A stretch of 64,000 nt of DNA from JAJVID01 sp050247435. Lineage in GTDB: Bacteria; Acidobacteriota; Blastocatellia; RBC074. How positions within the stretch are numbered: the first letter of the stretch is position 1; each line of letters opens with the position of its first letter. Both the position numbers and the translations under genes were made by a program. Location: assembly GCA_050247435.1 (NCBI GenBank), contig JBFWUF010000001.1, positions 62,001 to 126,000 of the forward strand. The letters are read 5' to 3'. Under the pieces are notes generated by a model, which saw only the letters and a list, made by a program, of their open reading frames with translations, was not told the DNA's origin and did not search any database. This document shows positions 52,011 to 60,164 of the stretch, piece after piece.

Positions 52011-55000
52011 TTAGAAATTAAGCTTGAGCGCCAACTGGATGATGCGCGGGTCGTGCGCCGAAATGAATCCTCTGAATGAACTCGCCGGGATGCCGACGTC
52101 GCCTTCGACGCGAACATCGCTCAGCCTCAAATCTTTCAGAAACAGCGCGCCGTTGGTGTTTCCGTTCACCTCTCTGAAATTCACGCGGTTGAAGAGATTG
52201 AACGAATCGAAGATCACTTCCATCGAACGATGGCTGTCCTTGCCGAACCCGAACCGCCGCGCCAGCCGCAAATCCATCGTGAAATAGTTCGGCCCGCGCC
52301 CGGTGTTGCGCCCCATCGCAAACGGCCGGTCGTTGTTGTTGCTGTCCTGATTGATGTCAATTCCTGTCGTGACGTTGAACGGGAAGCCGCTGCGCGCGGT
52401 GATGATCGGCGCCAGGACGAAGTTGGCAAGCGCCGGATTTCTGAACGGGCTTTCGATGACGGCTGAAACCGACAGCCGCTGGCGCAAATCGAAGATCGAG
52501 AGGCTGCGCTCCTGCCCCGGATTGGTCGGGTCTTGCGGGCCGAGCGGCAGATCGAAATCCGACACGTCGTCAATCACCTTGCCGTAGGTGTAAGAAGCCA
52601 GCGTCTGAAAGCGCCGGCTGAAGCGTTTGCTCAGGCTGACGGTCATTCCGTGATAGATCGCGCTGCTGGCCGTCTCGAACAAAAATTTGGCGAGCACGGT
52701 CGGATCGACTCTTCGCGTCAGCGTCGGTCTGCCGAACGGATCGAGCAGTTGCGGATTCGGCAGCGCGTTGACCTGCCGCGTGCGAAGCGCGTGCAGGCCG
52801 TGATTGAGCAGATAGTTCAACGACAGATTCCAATCGCGCCCCAGTTGCCGGTCAACGCCGAGGCTGCCTTGAATGCTGTACGGATTAACGGCGTCGTCTT
52901 CCAGATCAATCGTCACCTTGTTGACGCTGTCCGCTGGCGTCAGCCCAAGCAGCGTCGCGTAAGCCGATTCGGGAATCGTTTGTCTTGGCGGGAAAGTCAG
53001 AATTCCTCGCGTGATCAGTTGCTGCATGAAGCAGAACGACGGCGGAATGCCGGGCGTCGCGCCGCAGACTGAATTCGCCGCAATCGGCGTGATGCGCGCT
53101 TCCGGCGTGACCAGCAGGTTGGTGATCTTGCGCCGCTTGCCCAAAGCCGAAGCGATGAACGAAGCCGCCGAAACCAGCGATTGGTAATACATCCCCGCGC
53201 CGCCGCGAACAATCGTGCGCTCGTTTTTGAACGGCTGCCAGGCGAAGCTGAAACGCGGCGCGACGTTGTCGTAATCGCGGTTGATCTCGCCGGGCTGCAG
53301 GTCGAGGTCGTAGCGGACACCGTAATTGATGTTCAGCGACTGCGTGACGCGAAAACTGTCCTGCCAATACCATCCGGTCAAATAGCCTTTCAACTCAGCT
53401 TTCGGATCGCCGAAGCCCTGATTGAAGAAAAGCGCGAAGCCTAGATTGAACTGTTGAACGGTAGTCAGCGGCTCGGTCGTGATCGCAGGGATCAGATCGC
53501 GGCGGCCAAGAGCGCCCAGTAGCGTGACCAGTTGCTGCGAGTTCGCTTCGCCGAAGACCGCCGACAGCGGGATCGGCAGCCGCGAGAAGGTCAGATCGCC
53601 GCCGCGAAAGATGCCCAGGAAGGCGTCGAAGGTGAACCGGTTGAAATCGCCGCCCATCTTGAAACTGTGTCTGCCGTGCTGGTAGCTGAAATTATCAACC
53701 AGTTGAATGCGGTGTTGCGTGCGGTCGGTCGGGTTGTTGAAATCGCGCCCGAATTTGCCGATGCCTGAGAGCGTGATGCGCGGCCCGAACGGATCGCTGG
53801 TGTCAACGTTGAAGACATTGCGCGCGAACTGGAACCGGAATTCGTTGAACGCGCGTTCGTTGAACGTGTGATTTTCGCCGAAGACGAAAGCGTGATCGTG
53901 CAGCGCGATGTCGAATCCGGTTGAAGGCGCGTTGAGTCCGCCGACGCCGACGCCGTGCTGCGAATCGTTCGTCAGGTTGTAGCGGAAAAGGATTTGGTCA
54001 CGCTGGCTGGCCGAATAATCCAGACGGAAGCTGCCCGCGCTCTGCGTGTCCTCAGCCGGAAACGCGCCTTGTGAGCTTGTCAGCAGATTGTATGTCAGCC
54101 GGTTGTACGGAATCGGATTCGCCGCGTTCGGGAACGCGCTGTTGGCCGACGTGGTCAACAGGTCTTCGATCTGCTGACCCGACGAAGCCAGCGCCGGAAG
54201 GCTCTTGAAGAAGTTGATCAGGTTCTGCTGTCCCGGCGTCGGTTTCAGAATCGAAGGATCATTGAGAATCGTGGTGAAAGATGATTCACGCCGGAACAGC
54301 CCTTCGTAAGCAGCGAAGAAGAACGCTCGCTCTTTGACCACGGGGCCGCCGAGCGTGAAACCCGGCTGGTTGCGTTTGAACAGCGGGTCTTGTTTCAGGT
54401 AAGTGGCGAAGGTGTTGCGCGCGTCCAGCCTTTCGTTGCGAAAATAGTTGTAGACGCTGCCGCGAAATTGATTGGCCCCGCTTTTCGAGACGATGTTGAT
54501 GGCGCCGCCGCCCGCGCGTCCGAACTCGGCGTTGAAGTTGCTGCGGTTGATCTGAAACTCCTGCACTGCTTCCTGGCTGATGGTCGGACGGACGCCGTTG
54601 ACCGCTATGTCGTTGTTGTCCACGCCGTCAACCGTGACGCTGTTGGCGCGCCCGTTCTGCCCGGCGAAATAGAGCCGCGAGGTTTGAATCTGCGGCAGCA
54701 GGTTGGAGGTGAAAGCCGGATTCTCTTCGACCACGCCGGGCACTAGCAGCGCGAAGCTCAGAAAGTTTCGCCCGTTGATCGGCAAATTTTGAATCGGCTT
54801 CTGCGTCAGCGTGTCGGCTTGTTGAGTGCGTTCGGTTTCGATCACGGGAGTTTCGCCGCTGACCACTTCAACCTGCGTGGCGACCTGTCCGATCTGCAGA
54901 TCGAAATCAACGACAGCCGTTTGGCCTACGGTGAGCGTGACGCCGCGCTTGACCTGCGCGGTGAAGCCCTTCATCTCAACCTTAATGTCGTATTCGCCGG

Positions 55001-55229
55001 GAGGCAGCAGCGGGATGCGGTAATCGCCGGTTGCGCTGGTGGCCGTCGAACGCGAGATGTTGGTCGCTTGATGAGTCGCCGTCACCGTCGCGGCGTTGAT
55101 CACGGCCTTCGCGGGATCGCGCACGGAGCCTTTCAAATCAGCCGAAGACATCTGCGCCTGCGCCAGAGCTTTGGCCGAGCAGAAGAACGCGACGCAGGGA
55201 ACCGCAATTACCCACATCCATCTTTTCAT
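52011..55229 (-). CDS. TonB-dependent outer-membrane receptor (Oar-like), second copy
   Basis: A 1072-residue receptor with a signal peptide (about residues 1-23, ending SAKALAQ). A carboxypeptidase-regulatory-like domain lies at about 30-110 (DLKGSVRDPAKAVIN), the plug at about 115-250 (GQNGRANSVTVDGVDNND) and the barrel to the C-terminal Phe. GGGAGGAA supports the start. No inner-membrane partner or enzyme is adjacent, so the ligand is unknown. It is distinct from the receptor at 37807 (longer; different plug). Confidence 0.93.
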   Translation of the reverse strand: MKRWMWVIAVPCVAFFCSAKALAQAQMSSADLKGSVRDPAKAVINAATVTATHQATNISRSTATSATGDYRIPLLPPGEYDIKVEMKGFTAQVKRGVTLTVGQTAVVDFDLQIGQVATQVEVVSGETPVIETERTQQADTLTQKPIQNLPINGRNFLSFALLVPGVVEENPAFTSNLLPQIQTSRLYFAGQNGRANSVTVDGVDNNDIAVNGVRPTISQEAVQEFQINRSNFNAEFGRAGGGAINIVSKSGANQFRGSVYNYFRNERLDARNTFATYLKQDPLFKRNQPGFTLGGPVVKERAFFFAAYEGLFRRESSFTTILNDPSILKPTPGQQNLINFFKSLPALASSGQQIEDLLTTSANSAFPNAANPIPYNRLTYNLLTSSQGAFPAEDTQSAGSFRLDYSASQRDQILFRYNLTNDSQHGVGVGGLNAPSTGFDIALHDHAFVFGENHTFNERAFNEFRFQFARNVFNVDTSDPFGPRITLSGIGKFGRDFNNPTDRTQHRIQLVDNFSYQHGRHSFKMGGDFNRFTFDAFLGIFRGGDLTFSRLPIPLSAVFGEANSQQLVTLLGALGRRDLIPAITTEPLTTVQQFNLGFALFFNQGFGDPKAELKGYLTGWYWQDSFRVTQSLNINYGVRYDLDLQPGEINRDYDNVAPRFSFAWQPFKNERTIVRGGAGMYYQSLVSAASFIASALGKRRKITNLLVTPEARITPIAANSVCGATPGIPPSFCFMQQLITRGILTFPPRQTIPESAYATLLGLTPADSVNKVTIDLEDDAVNPYSIQGSLGVDRQLGRDWNLSLNYLLNHGLHALRTRQVNALPNPQLLDPFGRPTLTRRVDPTVLAKFLFETASSAIYHGMTVSLSKRFSRRFQTLASYTYGKVIDDVSDFDLPLGPQDPTNPGQERSLSIFDLRQRLSVSAVIESPFRNPALANFVLAPIITARSGFPFNVTTGIDINQDSNNNDRPFAMGRNTGRGPNYFTMDLRLARRFGFGKDSHRSMEVIFDSFNLFNRVNFREVNGNTNGALFLKDLRLSDVRVEGDVGIPASSFRGFISAHDPRIIQLALKLNF

Positions 55230-55653
55230 GGCATTCCTCCCGTGGTTGATGGGGATTGGTCAGAAAATGGTCGAGCCTGATTGTTGTGATAAAACGCTGT
55301 GAATCTGAAAGCAAAAGGCGAACAGCTAATCGCCAAAGGAGCCGGTAACGGGTGAGAGCTTAGCAACCCCGCCACATTTCGCCAAGTTCTCTCAGTCGCC
55401 GGGACAGTAGGAGAGATTACGGAAAAAACGGAAAGGACGGAACAAACGGAAAGGCAAATCAAGATCGAACCAATGATCGATTTCCGGTTGTTCCGTCTTT
55501 TCCGTTTTTAGAGAGGATGCCCCTAACGCGGTTGTGATACTACAACTGCGGCGCGGCGTTCAAATAAATCGCAGCCGCTCGTAGCCACGCGCCGAGGCTT
55601 TGATCTACAATGGCGCGGCCAAAAGCAATCTCAATCAACATCGAAAGGTTTTT
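55230..55653. other. intergenic region between TonB receptor and microcompartment gene
   Basis: About 420 bp without a supported gene. It contains the CGGAAA-word palindrome (55424-55509). I see no clear promoter for the shell-protein gene; TACAAT (about 55605-55610) is a possible -10. Confidence 0.5.
55424..55509. repeat. palindrome of CGGAAA/CGGAAC words
   Basis: The 29-bp arms 55424-55452 and 55481-55509 pair with two mismatches. Each arm has three ACGGAA(A/C) words. The spacer is 28 bp and contains an inner ATCGAACCAATGATCGAT stem. Confidence 0.92.
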
Positions 55654-55977
55654 ATGGAAGCTCTAGGAATGGTCGAATGCCGGGGTCTGGTGGCGATGAT
55701 CGAAGCGGCGGACACGATGGTCAAAACCGCGAACGTGCGGCTGGTCGGCTTTGAGAAGGTTGACGCGGGACTCGTGACCGCGATCGTGCGCGGTGAAGTC
55801 GGCGCGGTGAAAGCCGCTGTGGACGCGGGCGCCGCTGCCGCCCGCAGAATCGGCGAAGTCGTTTCAGTCCACGTCATCCCGCGTCCGCACGACGAAGTTG
55901 ACGACGGCGTCCCCGTGCTCAACACAGGCGAAACCACTCGCAAGCCGATCAGCGGCTCAGTCCCGGCGCGGAAGTAA
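55654..55977 (+). CDS. bacterial microcompartment shell protein (BMC-H, EutM/PduA-like), orphan
   Basis: A 107-residue single-BMC-domain protein. It forms hexamers in shells of protein organelles. MEALGMVECRGLVAMIEAAD at the start, KVDAGLVTAIVRGEVGAVKAA in the middle and VSVHVIPRPHDEVD near the end match EutM/PduA closely. A 24-residue tail follows, Pro/Thr-rich (about residues 84-107), longer than usual. GAAAGG lies upstream. No other shell gene, signature enzyme or pentameric vertex gene lies in the window, so the rest of the compartment must be elsewhere. Confidence 0.95.
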   Translation: MEALGMVECRGLVAMIEAADTMVKTANVRLVGFEKVDAGLVTAIVRGEVGAVKAAVDAGAAAARRIGEVVSVHVIPRPHDEVDDGVPVLNTGETTRKPISGSVPARK

Positions 55978-56112
55978 TCAGCGCCGCGACTCTCTTCCGC
56001 AACCGGGCTGTATTGGTTGATTCGGGCAGGCGAGGCGATTAGAGTTAGCGCGGCGAATCGCTCCCCGTATCACAACACGTTTAAGACTCTACCCCGGCGG
56101 AAAGGATCGAAT

Positions 56113-56340
56113 ATGAATCAGGAATTTGAATCCAGGCTGGTTGATTTAATGAACGAAGCGAAACAGAAGGGGATGCCCGCCGCGCACGTGGTTTTGCACA
56201 TGCTGCTCGGAGCGCACACCACGGGGACGCAAGGAGAGTTCGCGAAATGGTGCTGTAAGTTTTCTCCTGTTCAGATCGAATTTAAGGCTGATGACCCGGA
56301 AATCATGGATGATTTTCCGACTGATTTGGATGAGGCTTAG
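56113..56340 (+). CDS. small hypothetical protein
   Basis: A 75-residue acidic protein with the sequence start NQEFESRLVDLMNEAKQKG and a central CC pair (KWCCKFSP). No signal or membrane segment. AAAGGA is present upstream of ATG 56113. I recognise no family. It follows the shell gene by 135 bp and precedes a tandem palindrome. Confidence 0.65.
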   Translation: MNQEFESRLVDLMNEAKQKGMPAAHVVLHMLLGAHTTGTQGEFAKWCCKFSPVQIEFKADDPEIMDDFPTDLDEA

Positions 56341-56344
56341 CTGG

Positions 56345-56449
56345 CGCCCACGTAGTGTAGAATTTATTCGTCACGTGACGAATAAATTCAGGCGCCCACG
56401 TAGTGACGAATTTATTCGTCACGTGACGAATAAATTCGTCACTACGTGG
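56345..56449. repeat. two tandem CACGTG-centred palindromes, one perfect over 54 bp
   Basis: 56396-56449 is a perfect palindrome of 54 bp with no loop, centred on TCACGTGA. A direct copy of its 30-bp core (centre GTCACGTGAC) lies at 56360-56389 with partly matching flanks. The pair follows the small hypothetical gene by 4 bp and ends 19 bp before the convergent gene's 3' end. Confidence 0.95.
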
Positions 56450-56468
56450 CAAGCGACATGAATGCCTC

Positions 56469-57446
56469 TCAGTATATTTGCAGCAATCCGCCTCCGATAT
56501 TGATCGAGTTGAGATGGCGGGCCGGCGGATTGAACGTCACGGTCGCGCTGAGCAGATAGGAGCCTGGTTGCAGGCTCGTTCCTTTCATTGTGATAATCGC
56601 CTCTCCCGCCCCTTCGATTTTTCCACTTTCGTTGAAGAGCGTTTGCGAGTTTCTGTTCGTCAGGTCGCGCGCCTGAATGACGGCGGCGTAATCGAGCGGG
56701 AACCGCTGCGATGATGGCAGGCCGGTCAGATCGAGCAGAAGGCGAACGCCAAATGGCTGATTGTGCCGCAGCACTCTAGAAGGCTGGCCGGATTCCGCCG
56801 ATACGATTTCGAGTCTTGGCTGGCCGAACTCTTCCACAAATTCTTCAACAGCCTCCGCAACAGCCTCCTCTACAGCCTCTTTGGCGGACTGACGCTTTTC
56901 AACTCCGCGAGCGGTTTTCGCTGGCGGTTGATCGAGCGCCTCAATGTTCGCGGCGCTCTCTTTAGCTTCAACCGCAGCCTGTGATTGAAAGTTACGGACT
57001 CCCGCGCTCGAAACGAAGAAATTGATGAAGCGTCTTTCGTCCCAACCGCTCCACGTCTCCGCGTCTCCGGTCTGCAAATAGCTCACGCGAGTCTCGATCA
57101 CCTCGCCGTTTTCAATTCGCAGATCAGCCGAGAACCTGGCATTGCGGCGTTCGGTCACTTCGGTGGAGACCTCTTTGACCGGCTCTTCCGGCGCGGACTT
57201 GAGCGCCAATTCGCGCGCCTGCTCAATCCATCTCTGTTTTTCAATCTTCTCTTTCGTCAGTCCCGACAGGTTGCCGAGAATGGTGATGAGGTCGTCGGAT
57301 GAAAGTGAGGCGAATTGCGCGTAGGTGAGAATGCCCGCCTGATGCAATCGTAATTCGATTGACGCGCCGACGCCCATGATCAGTTTGAAATTATCGCCTT
57401 TCGTTGGCGAACCTTCGCTGGCGGGACGTGAACGTTTGTTGCTCAT
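56469..57446 (-). CDS. helix-hairpin-helix protein with unnamed C-terminal beta domain
   Basis: A 325-residue protein. The N-terminal part is a helix-hairpin-helix unit (FKLIMGVGASIELRLHQAG, about residues 20-38, then WIEQARELA), like DUF4332-type DNA-binding units. A middle beta segment (about 95-150) and a Glu/Ala-rich linker follow. The last 110 residues form a beta-rich domain (RHNQPFGVRLLLDLTG to GGGLLQIY). This end resembles the protein at 57633 (IRTDQAWAVDLHWDLHG to PILQFYNP). GAGGTG lies upstream of the start. I do not recognise a named family for the C-terminal domain. Confidence 0.8.
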   Translation of the reverse strand: MSNKRSRPASEGSPTKGDNFKLIMGVGASIELRLHQAGILTYAQFASLSSDDLITILGNLSGLTKEKIEKQRWIEQARELALKSAPEEPVKEVSTEVTERRNARFSADLRIENGEVIETRVSYLQTGDAETWSGWDERRFINFFVSSAGVRNFQSQAAVEAKESAANIEALDQPPAKTARGVEKRQSAKEAVEEAVAEAVEEFVEEFGQPRLEIVSAESGQPSRVLRHNQPFGVRLLLDLTGLPSSQRFPLDYAAVIQARDLTNRNSQTLFNESGKIEGAGEAIITMKGTSLQPGSYLLSATVTFNPPARHLNSINIGGGLLQIY

Positions 57447-57555
57447 CGCTTTACACCTCGAAATGATCTCCCTTTTGGCGGGACTTTGGCTGAGTTCCGA
57501 TTGCCGGATGCTGCCGGATGCTGATTACCGTGGGGCTGAAATGCCGGGTTGTGAA

Positions 57556-57594
57556 ATGGCCCCATCATCGCGGTTGACGCGGCGATGGGGCCAT
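57556..57594. repeat. hairpin between the two beta-domain genes
   Basis: ATGGCCCCATC (57556-57566) pairs with GATGGGGCCAT (57584-57594). It lies downstream of the 57633 gene on the minus strand and may end that transcript. No T tract is visible, so its role is uncertain. Confidence 0.6.
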
Positions 57595-57632
57595 GTGTTG
57601 TAGTCTCCGCAGTTCGCCTCGACGCCGTTGAA

Positions 57633-58085
57633 TTACGGGTTGTAGAACTGAAGAATCGGGCCTTCGACATAACCCGCCATCGGCCCCGGCGTGCCGTACT
57701 GCGTCTCGTAAGTGATCGCCGCCACGAGTTTGTAAGGCGTCGAGCCGTGAGTCGCGGGCACCTTTCCCGCCGGAACGTGGAAATGGTGGGCGTAGTGGCC
57801 GGAAATCTGGTTGATGGGGATTTTGACCTCCGGCGCCGGATCGGGCAGCTTCAATTCAGCCCCCGGGCCGATGGATTCGAGATAGAGATGAACGACCCAC
57901 TTGCCGCAGATCATCGGGACGAGCGAGCCGTGCAAATCCCAATGAAGGTCAACCGCCCAGGCCTGATCGGTGCGGATGATCGTCGTCGGCGCCGTCCCGC
58001 CGTGTTCCATAACGGTGGCTTCGATGTGGGCGTGCAAAAGATTGGGAGCCGGGCCTCCGGAAATTTCAAATTCACCTGATGCCAT
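57633..58085 (-). CDS. hypothetical beta-domain protein
   Basis: A 150-residue protein, mostly beta by appearance, with several His (HAHIEATVMEHGG, HYAHHFHVPAG). It has no signal peptide or membrane segment. Its C-terminal 110 residues resemble the C-terminal domain of the HhH protein encoded next to it, including the ending (PILQFYNP against GGLLQIY). AAGGAG at proper spacing supports ATG 58085. A sigma-54-like element lies about 195 bp upstream, next to the gene for a sigma-54 activator. Function unknown. Confidence 0.8.
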   Translation of the reverse strand: MASGEFEISGGPAPNLLHAHIEATVMEHGGTAPTTIIRTDQAWAVDLHWDLHGSLVPMICGKWVVHLYLESIGPGAELKLPDPAPEVKIPINQISGHYAHHFHVPAGKVPATHGSTPYKLVAAITYETQYGTPGPMAGYVEGPILQFYNP

Positions 58086-58465
58086 TGCTATTCTCCTTTT
58101 TGAATGAACGTTGGTTTTATGGCCGACGATAACATCTTTGTTACCGATCAACCGATTCAGTGATCACGATCCATGCTGCTGGCTGAGGCTCCGTTTCCCA
58201 CAGCGTCATTCGGTTGACCGATAACGCGCAGGTCGCTTCGACCTCACATCACCTTCTTCTGTAATCACCGCAATGTCTTTTACAATCGCCGTGCCACGCG
58301 AAAACTCTTGTAAATGGCTGTTTTTTCGTCGCCCATCGCCTTGCGTCAAGCTCCGGCAGTGATCATTTCATCCTAGCTTGCGGCCCGGCGTTTTTAATAA
58401 AGCGTTTCAACGCCGGAGCTTATTGCTCGGACAAATTTGTCCTGGCAAGAAGTCACGAGGCGCCG
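58086..58465. other. intergenic region, no gene seen
   Basis: About 380 bp without an acceptable frame. It holds the sigma-54-like element (58281-58296) and a small inverted repeat (GGCGTTTTTAATAAAGCGTTTCAACGCC, about 58387-58414). Confidence 0.5.
58281..58296 (-). promoter_or_regulatory. candidate sigma-54 (-24/-12) promoter
   Basis: On the minus strand TGGCACG, four bases, TTGTA (58296 to 58281). The -24 part is perfect; the -12 part has TTGTA in place of the consensus TTGCA. It points to the 58085 gene, with a leader of about 185 nt. The adjacent gene encodes a sigma-54 activator. Confidence 0.5.
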
Positions 58466-59911
58466 TCACTCGTTCGATCCGTCGTAGCCTTTGGGCCTGT
58501 AATCGTCCGGATCAATGCCGAGTTTGCGAATTCGTTCGCGCATCACGCGCGGATCCATCATCGCCGAGGCCGCCGCGCGGCACACATTGCCGTCGTGCGC
58601 CACGAGCAACGCGACGACCTCGCGCCGCTCCCAATCCCTGACGAAATCGTCCTTTCGCTCCTGATAGGATTTTGGGCTGAGGTCGGGCAGCGAAAGATCA
58701 TGGGCGCGGATCAGCGCCTGCTCCGAGAGCGTGACCGCCCGCGTCACAACGCTTTCAAGCTCGCGCACATTGCCCGGCCAATCGTAAAGACAGAGTTTGA
58801 GCAGCGCGTCCGAGGAAAAACCATTCACGTGTTTACCTAGTTTGTTCGCGGTACGCGACAGAAAATGCGCCGCCAGCACTCGAATGTCTTCAACGCGTTC
58901 CCGCAACGGCGGCAGATTCACCTCGAACGTCGTGAGCCGGTAATAAAGATCGCGGCGGATTCTGCCTTGCTGAAGAGCTTCGTTGAGATTGATGTTGGTC
59001 GCCGCGATGACGCGAACGTCGGCGATGCGAGTCCTGGTCGAGCCGACAGGCCGGTACTCTTTTTCCTGAAGAAATCGCAGCAATTTGCTCTGGGCGGGAA
59101 GCGGCAGGCTGTCGAGTTCGTCCAGAAAAAGCGTGCCGCCTTCGGCTTCGCGGATGAGGCCGATGTTTGACGCGACGGCGCCCGTGAACGCGCCCCGTTC
59201 GTGGCCGAAGAGTTCGCTTTCAAGCAGATGTTCGGGAAACGCGCCGCAGTTGACCGGGACAAAGCCGCCGCTGGCGCGAGGGCTGACTTTATGGATGAAC
59301 CTGGCGCAGACCTCCTTGCCCGTGCCGGTCTCTCCGCTGATGAGCACGGTCTCGTCGCTGATCGCGATGTTCGGAAGTTTGCGAACGGCGGCCACGAAGG
59401 ATTCGCTGCGTCCGATCAGCGGCTTGGCGTAGCTCTCTCTCAATGATGATTTCTCGTCGAGTCTCGCCTGAAGATTGTGAGCGAGCGTTTCGCCGCCGCA
59501 GGTTTGATCGAGCAGTTTTTGCAGGCGCAGATGTATCTCGACCGGATCGAGAGGCGGAGTGATGAAATCATCCGCGCCCTGTTTGATCGCCTCCATCAAC
59601 TCGTCGCGCGAACCTGTGTCGGAGACGGGAACGACCGGCGGGCGCGGCAGCCAGCGGTTCAAGGATTCAAACAGCGACGCGACGGGCCTCAACACGTTGC
59701 CCGGCGAGACCACGAAGATCACCGCGGGCTTGACGATTGAGACGATGCGCGTCATCGCGTCGGCCCAACGGCTGTTCGTGTCGCTGGTTTTGACGGATTC
59801 TTTCTGGTGATGGATGTTGATGTCCGAGGACGATTCCAGAATCCCGCGCAACTTTGGGCCGAGGTCGCAAGCCGGATTCAAGTCGAGTAAAAGCACATTG
59901 GTTGGTTTCAT
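58466..59911 (-). CDS. NtrC-type sigma-54 activator with degenerate receiver
   Basis: A 481-residue sigma-54-dependent activator. The N-terminal 150 residues look like a receiver, but the acidic pair is replaced (VLLLDLNPAC) and no phosphorylatable Asp is seen in the expected strand (VIFVVSPGN), so it is likely a pseudo-receiver. The AAA core is intact: SGETGTGKE (Walker A), ESELFGHERGAFTGA (GAFTGA loop), GGTLFLDELDSL (Walker B) and LYYRL with an Arg finger region. A Fis-type HTH lies at the C-terminus (GNVCRAAASAMM). No sensor kinase is adjacent. ATG 59911 is chosen; 59956 is TTG-like upstream. Confidence 0.93.
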   Translation of the reverse strand: MKPTNVLLLDLNPACDLGPKLRGILESSSDINIHHQKESVKTSDTNSRWADAMTRIVSIVKPAVIFVVSPGNVLRPVASLFESLNRWLPRPPVVPVSDTGSRDELMEAIKQGADDFITPPLDPVEIHLRLQKLLDQTCGGETLAHNLQARLDEKSSLRESYAKPLIGRSESFVAAVRKLPNIAISDETVLISGETGTGKEVCARFIHKVSPRASGGFVPVNCGAFPEHLLESELFGHERGAFTGAVASNIGLIREAEGGTLFLDELDSLPLPAQSKLLRFLQEKEYRPVGSTRTRIADVRVIAATNINLNEALQQGRIRRDLYYRLTTFEVNLPPLRERVEDIRVLAAHFLSRTANKLGKHVNGFSSDALLKLCLYDWPGNVRELESVVTRAVTLSEQALIRAHDLSLPDLSPKSYQERKDDFVRDWERREVVALLVAHDGNVCRAAASAMMDPRVMRERIRKLGIDPDDYRPKGYDGSNE

Positions 59912-60164
59912 GGCGCTCCAGCATTCGCGGCGCGGCGCGTTGAAGCTCGTGAGCAAAAGACCACCGCTCCATTTTCAACCGCCGTTTCGCGTTCTTTGTA
60001 TGCAATTGCCTTTTGGCTGTTCAATCAGGCAAACGACGAATGATGAGTCATGCGTGAAATTTTCTTGCAGGTTCAACATAGGCATTTGGCTGAGACGGGC
60101 GGAGAATATGCCTATCCTTACGGCGAATCAAGAATTTTCTTCAGGCAAGCTAATTATATTGGGC

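Noticed and set aside
55600..55640. Sigma-54 promoter upstream of the shell-protein gene (TGGCGCGGCCAAAAGC)
   Set aside because: The distance between GG and GC is one base too long and the -12 element is poor.
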